From Sinorhizobium garamanticum (GTDB lineage Bacteria; Pseudomonadota; Alphaproteobacteria; Rhizobiales; Rhizobiaceae): a stretch of 64,000 nt of DNA. A program made the translations under genes and the position numbers. Under the pieces are notes generated by a model. It was not told the origin of the DNA and searched no databases. It saw only the letters and a list, made by a program, of their open reading frames with translations. Positions 8,767-16,976 of this stretch are shown piece after piece. Location: the NCBI RefSeq assembly GCF_029892065.1, contig NZ_CP120373.1:1485501-1549500 (forward strand), read 5' to 3'. Each line of letters starts with the position of its first letter. Position 1 is the stretch's first letter.

Positions 8767-10194
8767 TTAGCTCGCGTGGTAGGCGGCTTCGCCGTGCGAG
8801 GAAAGGTCGAGACCCTCGCGCTCGGCTTCGACCGAGACGCGCAGACCGACGAGCGCGTCGACTACCTTGAAGAGGATAGCCGAGCCGATGCCGGACCAGA
8901 CGATGGTGACGAGGACGCCCTTGAGCTGCGCCCAGACCTGCGTTGCCGTACCGGCATAACCAGCGGCGAAGTCGGCGGTCGAATAGTCGACGATGCCTGC
9001 GCCGCCCAGCGCCGGGTTGACGAGGATACCGGTTCCGATCGCGCCGAGGATGCCGCCGACGCCATGGATGCCGAACACGTCGAGGCTGTCGTCATAGTCG
9101 AACTTGTTCTTCACCACGTCGACGAAGAAGTAGCAGACCGGCGAGACGGCGAGGCCGAGAACGATCGCGCCCATCGGGCCGGCGAAACCGGCAGCCGGCG
9201 TGACGGCGACGAGGCCGGCAACGGCGCCCGATGCAGCGCCGAGCATCGAGGCCTTGCCGCGGACGAGCGTTTCAACCACGGCCCAGGAGATGATTGCGGC
9301 GGCCGTTGCGAGGAAGGTGTTGATCATGGCGAGCGCCGCATAGGCGTTGGCTTCCAGGTTGGAGCCGGCATTGAAGCCGAACCAGCCGACCCACAGCAGC
9401 GAGGCGCCGACCATGGTGAGTGTCATCGAATGCGGTGCCATGATCTCCTTTTTGTAGCCCGTGCGCTTGCCAAGCAGGATCGCGCCGACGAGGCCCGCGA
9501 TGCCGGCATTGATGTGAACGACGGTGCCGCCGGCAAAGTCGATCGCGCCGAAGGAGAAGATCAGGCCGGTCGGGGCCGTATAGGCACTCGGACCACCCCA
9601 GAACCACACCATGTGGGCGATCGGGAAGTAGACGAAGGTGACCCAGAGGACGACGAACAGCACGACGGCCGAGAAGCGGATGCGCTCGGCGAAAGCACCG
9701 ACGATCAGCGCCGGCGTGATGCAGGCGAAGGTCATCTGGAACACGACGAAGACGTATTCGGGAATGAACACGCCCTTCGAGAAGCTTTCCGCGAGCGTCG
9801 TCGTGTCGACGCCGGCAAGGAACATCTTGGAGAAGCCGCCGATGAAGGAGTTGAGCGAGCCGCCATCGGTGAAGGCCAGCGAATAGCCGTAAGTCACCCA
9901 GATGATCATGACGACGGCGGTGATCATCAGAACCTGCATCAGCACCGAGAGCATGTTCTTGGCGCGCACGAGACCGCCGTAGAAGAGCGCCAGGCCCGGA
10001 ACGGTCATGAGCAGCACGAGAATGGTCGACAGCAGCATCCAGGTGGTGTCGCCCTTGTCCGGAACGGGCGTTGCCGCAACGGCCTCGGCGGCGGCAGGGG
10101 CCGCCTCCTGGGCGAAGGCGACTACCGGCGCAAGCAGGGCGGCGGCCGTTGCGCCCAGGCGTCCGAGAGAGGTGGAAAGTTTGAACGATGACAT
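8767..10194 (-). CDS. amtB: Ammonium transporter
   Basis: An Amt/Rh channel with a cleavable N-terminal signal (SSFKLSTSLGRLGATAAALLAPVVAFA) and about eleven membrane helices. The conserved pore histidines are visible in GGTVVHINAGIAGLVGA and in FGIHGVGGILGAIGTG. The start at 10,194 is supported by AGGGAG seven bases upstream and by the signal peptide; the longer frame to 10,287 reads into glnK. It lies 28 bases downstream of glnK, the usual operon in which the PII protein GlnK docks on AmtB to shut uptake when nitrogen is ample. Confidence 0.96.
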   Translation of the reverse strand: MSSFKLSTSLGRLGATAAALLAPVVAFAQEAAPAAAEAVAATPVPDKGDTTWMLLSTILVLLMTVPGLALFYGGLVRAKNMLSVLMQVLMITAVVMIIWVTYGYSLAFTDGGSLNSFIGGFSKMFLAGVDTTTLAESFSKGVFIPEYVFVVFQMTFACITPALIVGAFAERIRFSAVVLFVVLWVTFVYFPIAHMVWFWGGPSAYTAPTGLIFSFGAIDFAGGTVVHINAGIAGLVGAILLGKRTGYKKEIMAPHSMTLTMVGASLLWVGWFGFNAGSNLEANAYAALAMINTFLATAAAIISWAVVETLVRGKASMLGAASGAVAGLVAVTPAAGFAGPMGAIVLGLAVSPVCYFFVDVVKNKFDYDDSLDVFGIHGVGGILGAIGTGILVNPALGGAGIVDYSTADFAAGYAGTATQVWAQLKGVLVTIVWSGIGSAILFKVVDALVGLRVSVEAEREGLDLSSHGEAAYHAS

Positions 10195-10222
10195 GTGAGA
10201 AATGCTCCCTGAACGGCGTGGT

Positions 10223-10561
10223 TTACAACGCTTCTGTGTCGGTTTCGCCGGTGCGGATGCGCACGGCATGGTCGATCGTGTAGACAAAGATCTTGCCGTC
10301 GCCGATCTGGCCGGTCTTGGCGGCAGAGGCGATTGCGTCGACGGCCTTGTCGACGATCTCCGACGGCACAGCGATCTCGACCTTGAGCTTCGGCAGGAAG
10401 CTCACGGCGTATTCGGTGCCGCGGTAAATTTCGGTGTGCCCCTTCTGGCGGCCGTAGCCTTTCACTTCGGTCACGGTCAGCCCCTGGATGCCAACTTGAG
10501 TGAGGGCTTCACGAACCTCATCGAGCTTGAACGGCTTGATAATGGCCATCACAATTTTCAT
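10223..10561 (-). CDS. glnK: Nitrogen regulatory PII protein GlnK
   Basis: A 112-residue PII trimer subunit that reads ATP/ADP and 2-oxoglutarate and blocks AmtB when unmodified. MKIVMAIIKPFKLDEVREAL, the T-loop GRQKGHTEIYRGTEY with the uridylylated tyrosine, and the C-terminal GDGKIFVYTIDHAVRIRTGE are all present. The start at 10,561 gives the standard PII N-terminus; upstream in-frame codons are non-coding leader. It heads the glnK-amtB operon behind a sigma-54 promoter at 10,649-10,665. Confidence 0.97.
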   Translation of the reverse strand: MKIVMAIIKPFKLDEVREALTQVGIQGLTVTEVKGYGRQKGHTEIYRGTEYAVSFLPKLKVEIAVPSEIVDKAVDAIASAAKTGQIGDGKIFVYTIDHAVRIRTGETDTEAL

Positions 10562-10648
10562 CTGGTTTCCCATCCTTTTCCGCCTCCGCCGGAGGCCGTT
10601 CTCCTTGCTGCTTAAGCGCGTGAAACGCCCGGCAACTGAAGAGACACA

Positions 10649-10665
10649 TTCAAGGCGCGTGCCAG
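10649..10665 (-). promoter_or_regulatory. Sigma-54 promoter of glnK-amtB
   Basis: On the minus strand CTGGCACGCGCCTTGAA matches the RpoN consensus YTGGCACGrNNNTTGCW at almost every position, with the -24 GG and -12 region correctly spaced (TTGA instead of TTGC). The glnK start lies about 88 bases downstream. Control by NtrC is expected from the family; I did not find a convincing NtrC site by eye. Confidence 0.8.
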
Positions 10666-10710
10666 ATTCGATGGAAGGGATTAAGTCTTTGAAAAAATGC
10701 GCAAAAATCA

Positions 10711-10738
10711 CATTCCGTGGAGATTGCTCCACGGAATG
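10711..10738. repeat. Perfect 12-bp inverted repeat upstream of the glnK promoter
   Basis: CATTCCGTGGAG and CTCCACGGAATG flank an ATTG loop with no mismatch. It sits about 50-75 bases upstream of the sigma-54 promoter and beyond the separate tesB terminator. On the minus strand it is followed by GTGATTTTTG, so it could be a back-up terminator for tesB or an operator. Confidence 0.7.
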
Positions 10739-10764
10739 CTAAAAAATCACCAGATCTTCAGCGT

Positions 10765-10795
10765 AAAAAATGGGCAGAAAATAAAAAATGCCCAA
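10765..10795 (-). terminator. Terminator of tesB
   Basis: On the minus strand TGGGCA and TGCCCA flank an AT-rich loop and are followed by six T, immediately after the tesB stop. Confidence 0.75.
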
Positions 10796-10798
10796 TTA

Positions 10799-11683
10799 TT
10801 ATTCAGTTGCCTTTTTGCGGATCAATCCTTCCTGCGCCACGGAGGCAATCAGCACCCCTGAGCGGTCGAACAGGCTGCCGCGCGTCATGCCGCGTGCGCC
10901 ATGCGCACTCGGGCTGTCCTGGGTGTAAAGCAGCCAATCATCCATCTTCGAGGGGCGGTGGAACCACATGGCATGGTCGAGACTGGCGACCTGCAGGTTG
11001 CGGTCGAAGACGGAGGTGCCGTGGGCATAGAGGGAGGTGTCGAGCAGAGTCATGTCCGAGAGATAAGCGAGCACGGCTGCCTGCAGATGGCGCTCGTCCG
11101 GCACGGTGCCGACGGCCTTCACCCACACGTCCTGCGTCGGCTGCAGCTTGTCGCGCGAGAAATAGTGCTCAAGCGATACCGGGCGGATCTCGATCGGCCG
11201 TGGCCGTTCCCAATAACGGCGGATTGCCTCGGGTGCATGGATGAGAAACTTTTCCTTGAGCTCCTGCTCGCCCGGCAATGTTTCAGGCATCGCCACCTTC
11301 GGCATCTCGAACTGATGGTCGAAACCGTCCTCGTCGTATTGGAAGGAAGCCGACATCGAGAAGATCGCCTTGCCGTGCTGGATCGCCACGACCCGCCGGG
11401 TGGCAAAGCTCGAACCGTCGCGGATACGATCGACGTCGTAGATGATCGGCACCGATGGATCGCCCGGCCGCATGAAATAGGCGTGCAGCGAGTGCACAAA
11501 GCGGCCCTCGTCGACGGTGCGTTGCGCCGCCACCAGCGCTTGGCCGATCACCTGTCCGCCGAAGACCCGTTGCCAGCCGACCTGGGGGCTCAAGCCGCGA
11601 AACAGGTTCTCCTCCAGTTTCTCGAGGTCGAGTATCGCAAGGAGCGCATCCATGGGCGTGGCGGTTTCGGCAAGGCGCGACAT
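10799..11683 (-). CDS. tesB: Acyl-CoA thioesterase II
   Basis: Double hot-dog fold thioesterase hydrolysing fatty acyl-CoA. The 294 residues show LEENLFRGLSPQVGWQRVFGGQVIGQAL at the N-terminus (first hot-dog), the SLDHAMWFHRP segment with the catalytic aspartate, and the C-terminal GMTRGSLFDRSGVLIASVAQEGLIR of the second hot-dog with its conserved Thr/Gln residues. Length is normal. Divergently transcribed from the UbiH-family gene with about 100 bases between. Confidence 0.94.
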   Translation of the reverse strand: MSRLAETATPMDALLAILDLEKLEENLFRGLSPQVGWQRVFGGQVIGQALVAAQRTVDEGRFVHSLHAYFMRPGDPSVPIIYDVDRIRDGSSFATRRVVAIQHGKAIFSMSASFQYDEDGFDHQFEMPKVAMPETLPGEQELKEKFLIHAPEAIRRYWERPRPIEIRPVSLEHYFSRDKLQPTQDVWVKAVGTVPDERHLQAAVLAYLSDMTLLDTSLYAHGTSVFDRNLQVASLDHAMWFHRPSKMDDWLLYTQDSPSAHGARGMTRGSLFDRSGVLIASVAQEGLIRKKATE

Positions 11684-11782
11684 TTCGGCGGTCTCCGGTG
11701 TAGGAACGGCGATGGCGTTGATCTATATAGCCATAGGACAAATGCTCAAGTGCGATGGGCTCAAGTGCGACGGGAGAAGCGG

Positions 11783-12997
11783 ATGATCGATGTGTTGATT
11801 GCCGGAGGCGGCTATGTCGGTCTGTCGCTTGCCGTGTCGCTGAAGAAAGCGGCCCCCCATCTCGACATCACCGTCGTCGACGGCGCGCCGGAAGGCGCCT
11901 GGAAGAAGGACGAGCGGGCGTCCGCCGTCGCCTCGGCTGCCGAGCGGATGCTTGGGGTTCTCGGCGTCTGGGATGCGATTGCGCCCGAAGCCGAACCGAT
12001 CCTCAGGATGGTGATTACCGATTCGAAGGCGGTCGATCCCGTGCGCCCGGTCTTTCTTACCTTCGAGGGCGACGGCGGCGACGGGCGCCCCTTCGCCCAT
12101 ATGGTGCCGAACACGGCGATGGTCGGCGCGCTGCGCGCCGCCTGCAAGGATCTTGGCGTTGTCATCCGCCAATCGACGATGGTCGAGAGCTTCAAGAGCG
12201 GCGAGCACGCGGTGGCGATTACGCTTGGCGGTGGTGAATCGATCGAGGCGCGCCTTCTGGTCGCCTGCGACGGCGTTCGCTCCAAGCTGCGCGAGGCGGC
12301 AGGCATCAAGGTGGTTGAGTTCGATTACGGCCAGTCGGGCATCGTGACCACTGTCGAGCACGAACGCCCGCACGAGGGCACGGCCGAGGAGCACTTCCTG
12401 CCGGCCGGTCCCTTTGCCACGCTGCCGCTGAAAAACAACCGTTCCTCACTCGTCTGGACCGAGAGCACCTTCGATGCCGAACGCCTCGTCAAGGCCGACG
12501 ATTTCCTCTTCGAGGAGGAGCTCGAGCGCCGCTTCGGCCACAAGCTCGGCCACCTCAAGGTCGTCGGCGGCCGCAGGGCGTTTCCGCTTGGCCTGACGCT
12601 TGCCCGCGACTTCGTCGCGCCACGCTTCGCGCTTGCGGGGGATGCCGCTCACGGCATTCATCCGATCTCGGGCCAGGGGCTCAATCTCGGCTTCAAGGAC
12701 GTGGCGGCGCTCGCCGAAACGATCGTCGAGGCAGATCGCCTGGGCCTCGACATCGGGTCGCTCGCGGTCCTCGAGCGCTACCAGACCTGGCGGCGTTTCG
12801 ATACCTTCCGGATGGGGGTGACGACGGATGTGCTGAACCGGCTGTTTTCCAACGACATCACGCCGATCAGGATCGCCCGCGACGTTGGCCTCGGCATCGT
12901 CGATCGCATTCCGTCGCTCAAGAACTTCTTCATCCGCCAGGCAGCCGGGGTGGCCGGCGAGGGGGACCCGCGCCTTCTGGCAGGCCAGCCGATCTGA
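11783..12997 (+). CDS. UbiH/UbiF/VisC-family FAD-dependent hydroxylase
   Basis: A 404-residue aromatic hydroxylase of the ubiquinone-synthesis type. The N-terminal IAGGGYVGLSLAVSL is the dinucleotide-binding GxGxxG loop, LLVACDGVRSKLRE is the DG motif, and GDAAHGIHPISGQGLNLGFKDVAAL is the second FAD-binding GD motif. These enzymes add a ring hydroxyl during ubiquinone synthesis; which carbon is modified cannot be told from the motifs. The ATG at 11,783 follows GGGAGAAG; the much longer open frame upstream is antisense to tesB. Ends before a block of palindromic repeat. Confidence 0.9.
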   Translation: MIDVLIAGGGYVGLSLAVSLKKAAPHLDITVVDGAPEGAWKKDERASAVASAAERMLGVLGVWDAIAPEAEPILRMVITDSKAVDPVRPVFLTFEGDGGDGRPFAHMVPNTAMVGALRAACKDLGVVIRQSTMVESFKSGEHAVAITLGGGESIEARLLVACDGVRSKLREAAGIKVVEFDYGQSGIVTTVEHERPHEGTAEEHFLPAGPFATLPLKNNRSSLVWTESTFDAERLVKADDFLFEEELERRFGHKLGHLKVVGGRRAFPLGLTLARDFVAPRFALAGDAAHGIHPISGQGLNLGFKDVAALAETIVEADRLGLDIGSLAVLERYQTWRRFDTFRMGVTTDVLNRLFSNDITPIRIARDVGLGIVDRIPSLKNFFIRQAAGVAGEGDPRLLAGQPI

Positions 12998-13024
12998 GGG
13001 GTGTGAGAGCTTTTCGCCTGTTGC

Positions 13025-13172
13025 GCCCCTCATCCGCCTGCCGGCACCTTCTCCCCGCAGGCGGGGCGAAGGAGACTCGCGGCATCTGCCTGCGACGATG
13101 ACGGGAGGAAGGGAAGCGGCAAGCTCCCGTCCCCTCGCCCCGCTTGCGGGAAGAGGGTTAAGGTGAGGGGCA
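13025..13172. repeat. RPE-like palindromic repeat (GCCCCTCA...TGAGGGGC)
   Basis: Outer inverted ends GCCCCTCA and TGAGGGGC enclose the segments CCGGCACCTTCTCCCCG and CCCCTCGCCCCGCTTGCGGG. Shortened relatives with the same ends and core are at 19,131, 23,772 and 31,676. These fit the rhizobial palindromic intergenic repeats. Confidence 0.7.
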
Positions 13173-13196
13173 AGTTACTCAGTCGCCAAAGATTGC

Positions 13197-13403
13197 TTAC
13201 TGCTCCGACAGCTTCATGTCGGGGTGATAGTCCTTGCCTGCCACCTCTTTCACCACCGCCTGGCCGCACTGCATGTGCTGGGTATCGGCATTGAAGGCAT
13301 AGGTCGGCGGGCCGTGCAGGGTCCAACCCTGGTTCAATGCCGCCGTCACCTTGTGGCAGAAGGTGGCGTCGTCGGGGCCGGTGAGGAAGCGGTAGAGTTT
13401 CAA
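13197..13403 (-). CDS. DUF1737 domain protein
   Basis: A 68-residue protein beginning KLYRFLTGPDDATFCHKVTAALNQGW and continuing with LHGPPTYAFNADTQHMQCGQAVVKEV, matching the DUF1737 pattern. Function is unknown. It overlaps the upstream CoA-ester lyase gene by four bases (ATGA), so the two are translationally coupled, and this pairing suggests a linked role. Confidence 0.8.
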   Translation of the reverse strand: MKLYRFLTGPDDATFCHKVTAALNQGWTLHGPPTYAFNADTQHMQCGQAVVKEVAGKDYHPDMKLSEQ

Positions 13404-14305
13404 GATTTTACCTTTCGTTTTTCGATCATGTCCGCCTTGGCGGCCAGTTTCAGGGCCTGGTCGAGATGCAGCCGTTCGACCATGCGGCCGTGGAGATTGA
13501 TCACGCCCTTGTCCGCGTTTTCCGGCAAATCGAATGCCGCGATGATTGCGCGCGCTTCATCGACCGCCGCCTGATCGACACCGAAGTGCTCGTTTGCCGG
13601 ACCGATTTGCGCCGGGTGAATGAGCATCTTGCCGTCGTAACCCATGTCGCGCCCTTGGCGGCATTCGGCCTCGAAACCGTCCGCGTCGCGGAAATCGTTG
13701 AAGACCGCATCGATGACATTAAGCCCGCTGCCGCGCGCGGCGAGCAGGATCTGCATCAGCCAGGGCACCAGGTAGGCGCGGCCGGGATGCGCGGGAACGC
13801 CCGTCTCCTTCCCGAGATCGTTCAGCCCGACGACGACGCAATCGAGCCTGCCACCGAAGGTGCGGCCGGTCTCGGCGATTGCCGCAACATTGAGCAGGCC
13901 GCGCGGCGTCTCGATCATCGCCCAGAGCCTGAGGCTTTCAGGCGCATCGTTTTCGCCAAGCCAGTCGACGGCCGTCTGGATATCGGCGGGGCTCTCGACC
14001 TTCGGCAGAAGGATGGCGTCGGGACCGGCGGCAACCGCGGCGGTGAGATCCATCTGGCCGAAGCCGGATCCCAGCGCATTGACGCGAATGACCACTTCAC
14101 AGTCGGGCCTGTGCTCCGAAAGATGCCGGACAAGCGCTTCGCGCGCGTCGCCCTTGTGTTCGGGAACAACGGCATCCTCCAGATCGAAGATCACGGTGTC
14201 GGCGGCAAGCTGCCGGACCTTCGCCAAGGCGCGGGCATTGTCGGCCGGAACGCAGAGCACGGAGCGGCGCAGGCGAGTGGGATGATGGTCGATCGCAGTT
14301 GTCAT
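13400..14305 (-). CDS. HpcH/HpaI aldolase / CoA-ester lyase (CitE-like)
   Basis: A 301-residue TIM-barrel lyase: RRSVLCVPADNARALAKV at the N-terminus, the metal-binding acidic motif in VIFDLEDAV, VIRVNALGS, ILLPKVESP, WAMIETPRG and KMLIHPAQI are standard CitE/malyl-CoA lyase landmarks. Such enzymes cleave or form 3-hydroxyacyl-CoA esters (malyl-, methylmalyl- or citramalyl-CoA). No other citrate lyase subunits are nearby, so a role as citrate lyase proper is unlikely. Followed by the overlapping DUF1737 gene. Confidence 0.88.
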   Translation of the reverse strand: MTTAIDHHPTRLRRSVLCVPADNARALAKVRQLAADTVIFDLEDAVVPEHKGDAREALVRHLSEHRPDCEVVIRVNALGSGFGQMDLTAAVAAGPDAILLPKVESPADIQTAVDWLGENDAPESLRLWAMIETPRGLLNVAAIAETGRTFGGRLDCVVVGLNDLGKETGVPAHPGRAYLVPWLMQILLAARGSGLNVIDAVFNDFRDADGFEAECRQGRDMGYDGKMLIHPAQIGPANEHFGVDQAAVDEARAIIAAFDLPENADKGVINLHGRMVERLHLDQALKLAAKADMIEKRKVKS

Positions 14306-14417
14306 GGAACCGTTGTGCCCGCCTTTCGATTGTTACGCAAGACGACCGATCGATGGACCATCCTCTTGCAAGAGACGCATTGAACTCCCACATCGCTTTT
14401 TTGAAAGGTTGACGATC

Positions 14418-14663
14418 ATGCAAAGCATCCGCTCTGTTCTCCTGACGGCCGCCGCCATAGCCATCACCGTGGCAGCTCTCGTCTTTACCGCATCGATTGC
14501 CGTGGCTCTGGCCGGCATCGCCGCCGTCGTTGCGATCGGCAGCGCCATCGCCGCTAAGCTCAATGGCAAGCCCGCACCTGTGCGCGCCCGGGCGAACCCG
14601 ACCGGAGAAAGGCGCGAAATGCGGATCTGGAACGACGGGCGCGGCACGATCATCGATCTGTGA
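14418..14663 (+). CDS. Small hydrophobic membrane or secreted protein
   Basis: An 81-residue protein of unknown function. It starts MQSIRSVLLTAAAIAITVAAL and has a nearly continuous hydrophobic stretch up to about residue 48, enough for one or two membrane passes, then a charged tail RARANPTGERREMRIWNDGRGTI. The ATG at 14,418 follows AAAGG at suitable distance; an earlier in-frame codon at 14,304 overlaps the divergent neighbour. Next to leuD but divided from it by a repeat. Confidence 0.6.
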   Translation: MQSIRSVLLTAAAIAITVAALVFTASIAVALAGIAAVVAIGSAIAAKLNGKPAPVRARANPTGERREMRIWNDGRGTIIDL

Positions 14664-14668
14664 CAGGC

Positions 14669-14726
14669 TGCTATTCAAAGCGCTACAGCGACCTTTGCGC
14701 GTCCGATAGGACGCGCGGTGCTTTCG
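14669..14726 (+). repeat. Partial RIME1-like element (second half)
   Basis: ATTCAAAGCGCTACAGCG then the GCGCGTCCGATAGGACGCGCGG palindrome, matching the right half of the full elements; the left palindrome is missing. It lies before leuD. Confidence 0.65.
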
Positions 14727-14808
14727 AAGCGCAGATTTTCCTTCATTTCGGCGCGAAACTGATCTAAACGCTCTCCCAACGTTTCCGCTGAAATCGAAGG
14801 CCAAAGTC

Positions 14809-15414
14809 ATGGAAAAGTTCGTCAAGCTCACCGGTGTCGCTGCACCGTTGCCCGTCGTCAACATCGACACGGACATGATCATTCCGAAGGACTACCTGAA
14901 GACGATCAAGCGCACCGGCCTTGGCAAGGGACTTTTCGCCGAAGCCCGTTATAACGAGGACGGCACGCCGAATCCGGATTTCGTGCTCAACAAGCCGGCC
15001 TATCAGAACGCCAAGATTCTCGTTGCCGGCGACAATTTCGGCTGCGGCTCCTCGCGAGAGCATGCGCCCTGGGCGCTCCTCGATTTCGGCATCCGCTGCG
15101 TTATTTCGACCTCGTTCGCCGACATCTTCTACAACAACTGTTTCAAGAACGGCATTCTGCCGATCGTCGTCAGCCAGGCCAACCTCGACAAGCTGATGGA
15201 CGACGCCAACCGCGGTTCGAACGCCGTGCTTTCGATCGATCTGGAAGCACAGGAAATCACCGGTCCGGACGGCGGCTCGGTCAAGTTCGAGGTCGATGCC
15301 TTCAAGCGCCATTGCCTTCTGAACGGTCTCGACGATATCGGCCTAACGCTGGAGAAGGCGAGCGCCATCGACAGCTTCGAGCAGAAAAACGCCGTATCGC
15401 GCCCCTGGGCCTGA
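14809..15414 (+). CDS. leuD: 3-isopropylmalate dehydratase small subunit
   Basis: The 201-residue swivel-domain partner of LeuC in leucine synthesis. [24 protein letters not shown] at the N-terminus and the conserved [23 protein letters not shown] segment identify it. Length is standard. Its partner leuC ends at 1,302, so the two subunits are 13.5 kb apart. A RidA gene follows after 12 bases and probably shares the transcript. Confidence 0.97.
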   Translation: MEKFVKLTGVAAPLPVVNIDTDMIIPKDYLKTIKRTGLGKGLFAEARYNEDGTPNPDFVLNKPAYQNAKILVAGDNFGCGSSREHAPWALLDFGIRCVISTSFADIFYNNCFKNGILPIVVSQANLDKLMDDANRGSNAVLSIDLEAQEITGPDGGSVKFEVDAFKRHCLLNGLDDIGLTLEKASAIDSFEQKNAVSRPWA

Positions 15415-15426
15415 GCGCCAGCGCCC

Positions 15427-15807
15427 ATGATGCGCAAGCTCATCTCTTCCGGTTCCCCTTTCGAGAAGACGGCAGGCTATTCGCGTGCCGTCGTTAAAGG
15501 GGACTGGTGCTTCGTCTCCGGCACGACCGGTTATGACTATGCCACGATGACCATGCCAGAGACTGTGGAGGACCAGGCGCGCAATTGCCTGAGGACGATC
15601 GAGGGTGCCTTGAAGGAGGCCGGCTTCTCGCTTTCGGACGTCGTGCGCAACCATTACTACGTCACCGACGCCAGCTTTGCCGACCGGGTCTTTCCGATCT
15701 TCGGCGCGATGTTCGGCGACATCCGCCCGGCGGCGACAATGATCGTCTGCGATCTTATCCGCCCGGAAATGCTGATCGAGATCGAGGTTACGGCATTTCG
15801 CGGGTGA
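15427..15807 (+). CDS. RidA (YjgF/YER057c/UK114) family protein
   Basis: A 126-residue RidA-like protein: FVSGTTGYDYATM, EDQARNCLRTIEGALKEAGFSLSDVV and RPAATMIVCDLIRPEMLIEIEVTAF follow the family pattern. RidA hydrolyses reactive enamine/imine intermediates released by PLP enzymes. Placed 12 bases after leuD, hence close to branched-chain amino-acid metabolism, where such damage occurs. Two ATG codons in tandem (15,427 and 15,430) are equally possible starts. Confidence 0.85.
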   Translation: MMRKLISSGSPFEKTAGYSRAVVKGDWCFVSGTTGYDYATMTMPETVEDQARNCLRTIEGALKEAGFSLSDVVRNHYYVTDASFADRVFPIFGAMFGDIRPAATMIVCDLIRPEMLIEIEVTAFRG

Positions 15808-15829
15808 CGCCTGTCCTCTCCAACTCAGC

Positions 15830-15930
15830 CTGCTGCATGTTTCCTTAAATCGTTGCCGATTTAAGGACGAAAACATGAAGCAAACCAAAGTGAGACCTTT
15901 GCGCGTCTGATAAGACGTGCGGCGCTGCAG
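15830..15930 (+). repeat. RIME1-like mosaic element
   Basis: Complete two-palindrome unit: GCATGTTTCCTTAAATCG with CGATTTAAGGACGAAAACATG, then CTTTGCGCGTCTGATAAGACGTGCGGCGCTGCAG. It fills most of the gap between ridA-like and moxR-like genes. Confidence 0.78.
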
Positions 15931-15947
15931 AGATCGAAGAGAAGCCC

Positions 15948-16814
15948 ATGCAGTTCGAAGGCACGGCCGACTATATCGCCGACAAGGACCTGATGATCGC
16001 CGTCAACGCGGCAATCCGGCTGGAGCGCCCGCTTCTCGTCAAGGGCGAGCCTGGCACCGGCAAGACCGAGCTTGCACGCCAGATCGCTGCCGCCCTCGGT
16101 CTGGAGCTCATCGAGTGGAACGTCAAGTCGACGACCAAGGCACAGCAGGGTCTTTACGAATATGACGCCGTCTCGCGGCTGCGCGACAGCCAGCTTGGCG
16201 ATCAGCGCGTCAATGACGTGAAGAACTACATTCGCAAGGGCAAGCTCTGGCAGGCCTTCGAGGCGCCGCAGAAAACCGTGCTCCTGATCGACGAGATCGA
16301 CAAGGCGGACATCGAGTTCCCGAACGACCTTCTGCAGGAACTCGACCGGATGGAGTTCCACGTCTACGAGACCGGCGAAACGATCCAAGCGCGGCACCGG
16401 CCGATCGTCATCATCACCTCCAACAACGAGAAGGAACTGCCGGACGCCTTTCTGCGCCGTTGCTTCTTCCATTATATCCGTTTCCCCGATGCCGAGACGC
16501 TCGCCCGCATCGTCGAAGTGCACTATCCGGGCATCCGCAGGACGCTGCTTTCGGCGGCGCTCACCGCCTTCTACGGCATCCGCGAGGTGCCGGGGCTGAA
16601 GAAAAAACCCTCGACCTCCGAGGCGCTCGACTGGATCAGGCTGCTGGTCGCCGACGAGATCGATCCGGCGGATCTCCGCGCCGACCCGAAATCGATGCTG
16701 CCGAAGCTGCACGGAGCGCTGTTGAAGAACGAGCAGGATGTGCATCTCTTCGAGCGCCTCGCCTTCATGGCGCGCCGCGACGGCCGAGACTCCGCGAAAA
16801 ACGTTTTTCATTGA
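15948..16814 (+). CDS. MoxR-family AAA+ ATPase
   Basis: A 288-residue AAA+ ATPase with Walker A GEPGTGKT (around residue 34), Walker B VLLIDEID, sensor-1 ITSNNEKELPDAF and the RRC arginine-finger segment. MoxR ATPases act as chaperones that insert metals or assemble complexes, usually with a VWA-domain partner encoded next door. Here the VWA gene follows at 17,910, but metA with its own riboswitch lies between them. The client is unknown. Confidence 0.9.
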   Translation: MQFEGTADYIADKDLMIAVNAAIRLERPLLVKGEPGTGKTELARQIAAALGLELIEWNVKSTTKAQQGLYEYDAVSRLRDSQLGDQRVNDVKNYIRKGKLWQAFEAPQKTVLLIDEIDKADIEFPNDLLQELDRMEFHVYETGETIQARHRPIVIITSNNEKELPDAFLRRCFFHYIRFPDAETLARIVEVHYPGIRRTLLSAALTAFYGIREVPGLKKKPSTSEALDWIRLLVADEIDPADLRADPKSMLPKLHGALLKNEQDVHLFERLAFMARRDGRDSAKNVFH

Positions 16815-16842
16815 CCGCGTGCCACGCAGCGCGCTATCAAAC

Positions 16843-16901
16843 GATCCGTGGTGATTTGGCCGGCCGGCTTGCAGCCACGTTAAAGAAATCGCTAAAGGGC
16901 C
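16843..16901 (+). promoter_or_regulatory. SAM-II riboswitch
   Basis: The segment CGTGGTGATTTGGCCGGCC then GGCTTGCAGCCACGTTAAAG and CGCTAAAG matches the SAM-II (metA motif) consensus: the P1 arms CGTGG/CCACG, the conserved GATTTG loop side, the GCTTGCAGCC region and the trailing GCTAAA pseudoknot strand. Upstream of metA is the classical location in alphaproteobacteria. S-adenosylmethionine binding is expected to lower metA expression. Confidence 0.93.
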
Positions 16902-16922
16902 GAGGAAAAATGGATTTCCAAG

Positions 16923-16957
16923 GACCGGTCGCGATCATCTCGCCGCCGGTTTTTTTG
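16923..16957 (+). terminator. Terminator hairpin between SAM-II aptamer and metA
   Basis: ACCGG ... CCGGT with seven T lies between the aptamer and the metA start. It could be the expression platform for transcription attenuation, since it ends about 20 bases before the start codon. Confidence 0.6.
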
Positions 16958-16976
16958 TATTGATCGAGTGGACCCC

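Noticed and set aside
8695..10191. 498-codon open frame antisense to amtB
   Set aside because: The product is Asp/Glu/Arg-rich low complexity and mirrors the codon pattern of amtB; no family motif and no ribosome binding site.
10901..11782. N-terminal extension of the UbiH-family protein
   Set aside because: This part is antisense to tesB and the hydroxylase core begins at the ATG at 11,783 with a ribosome binding site.
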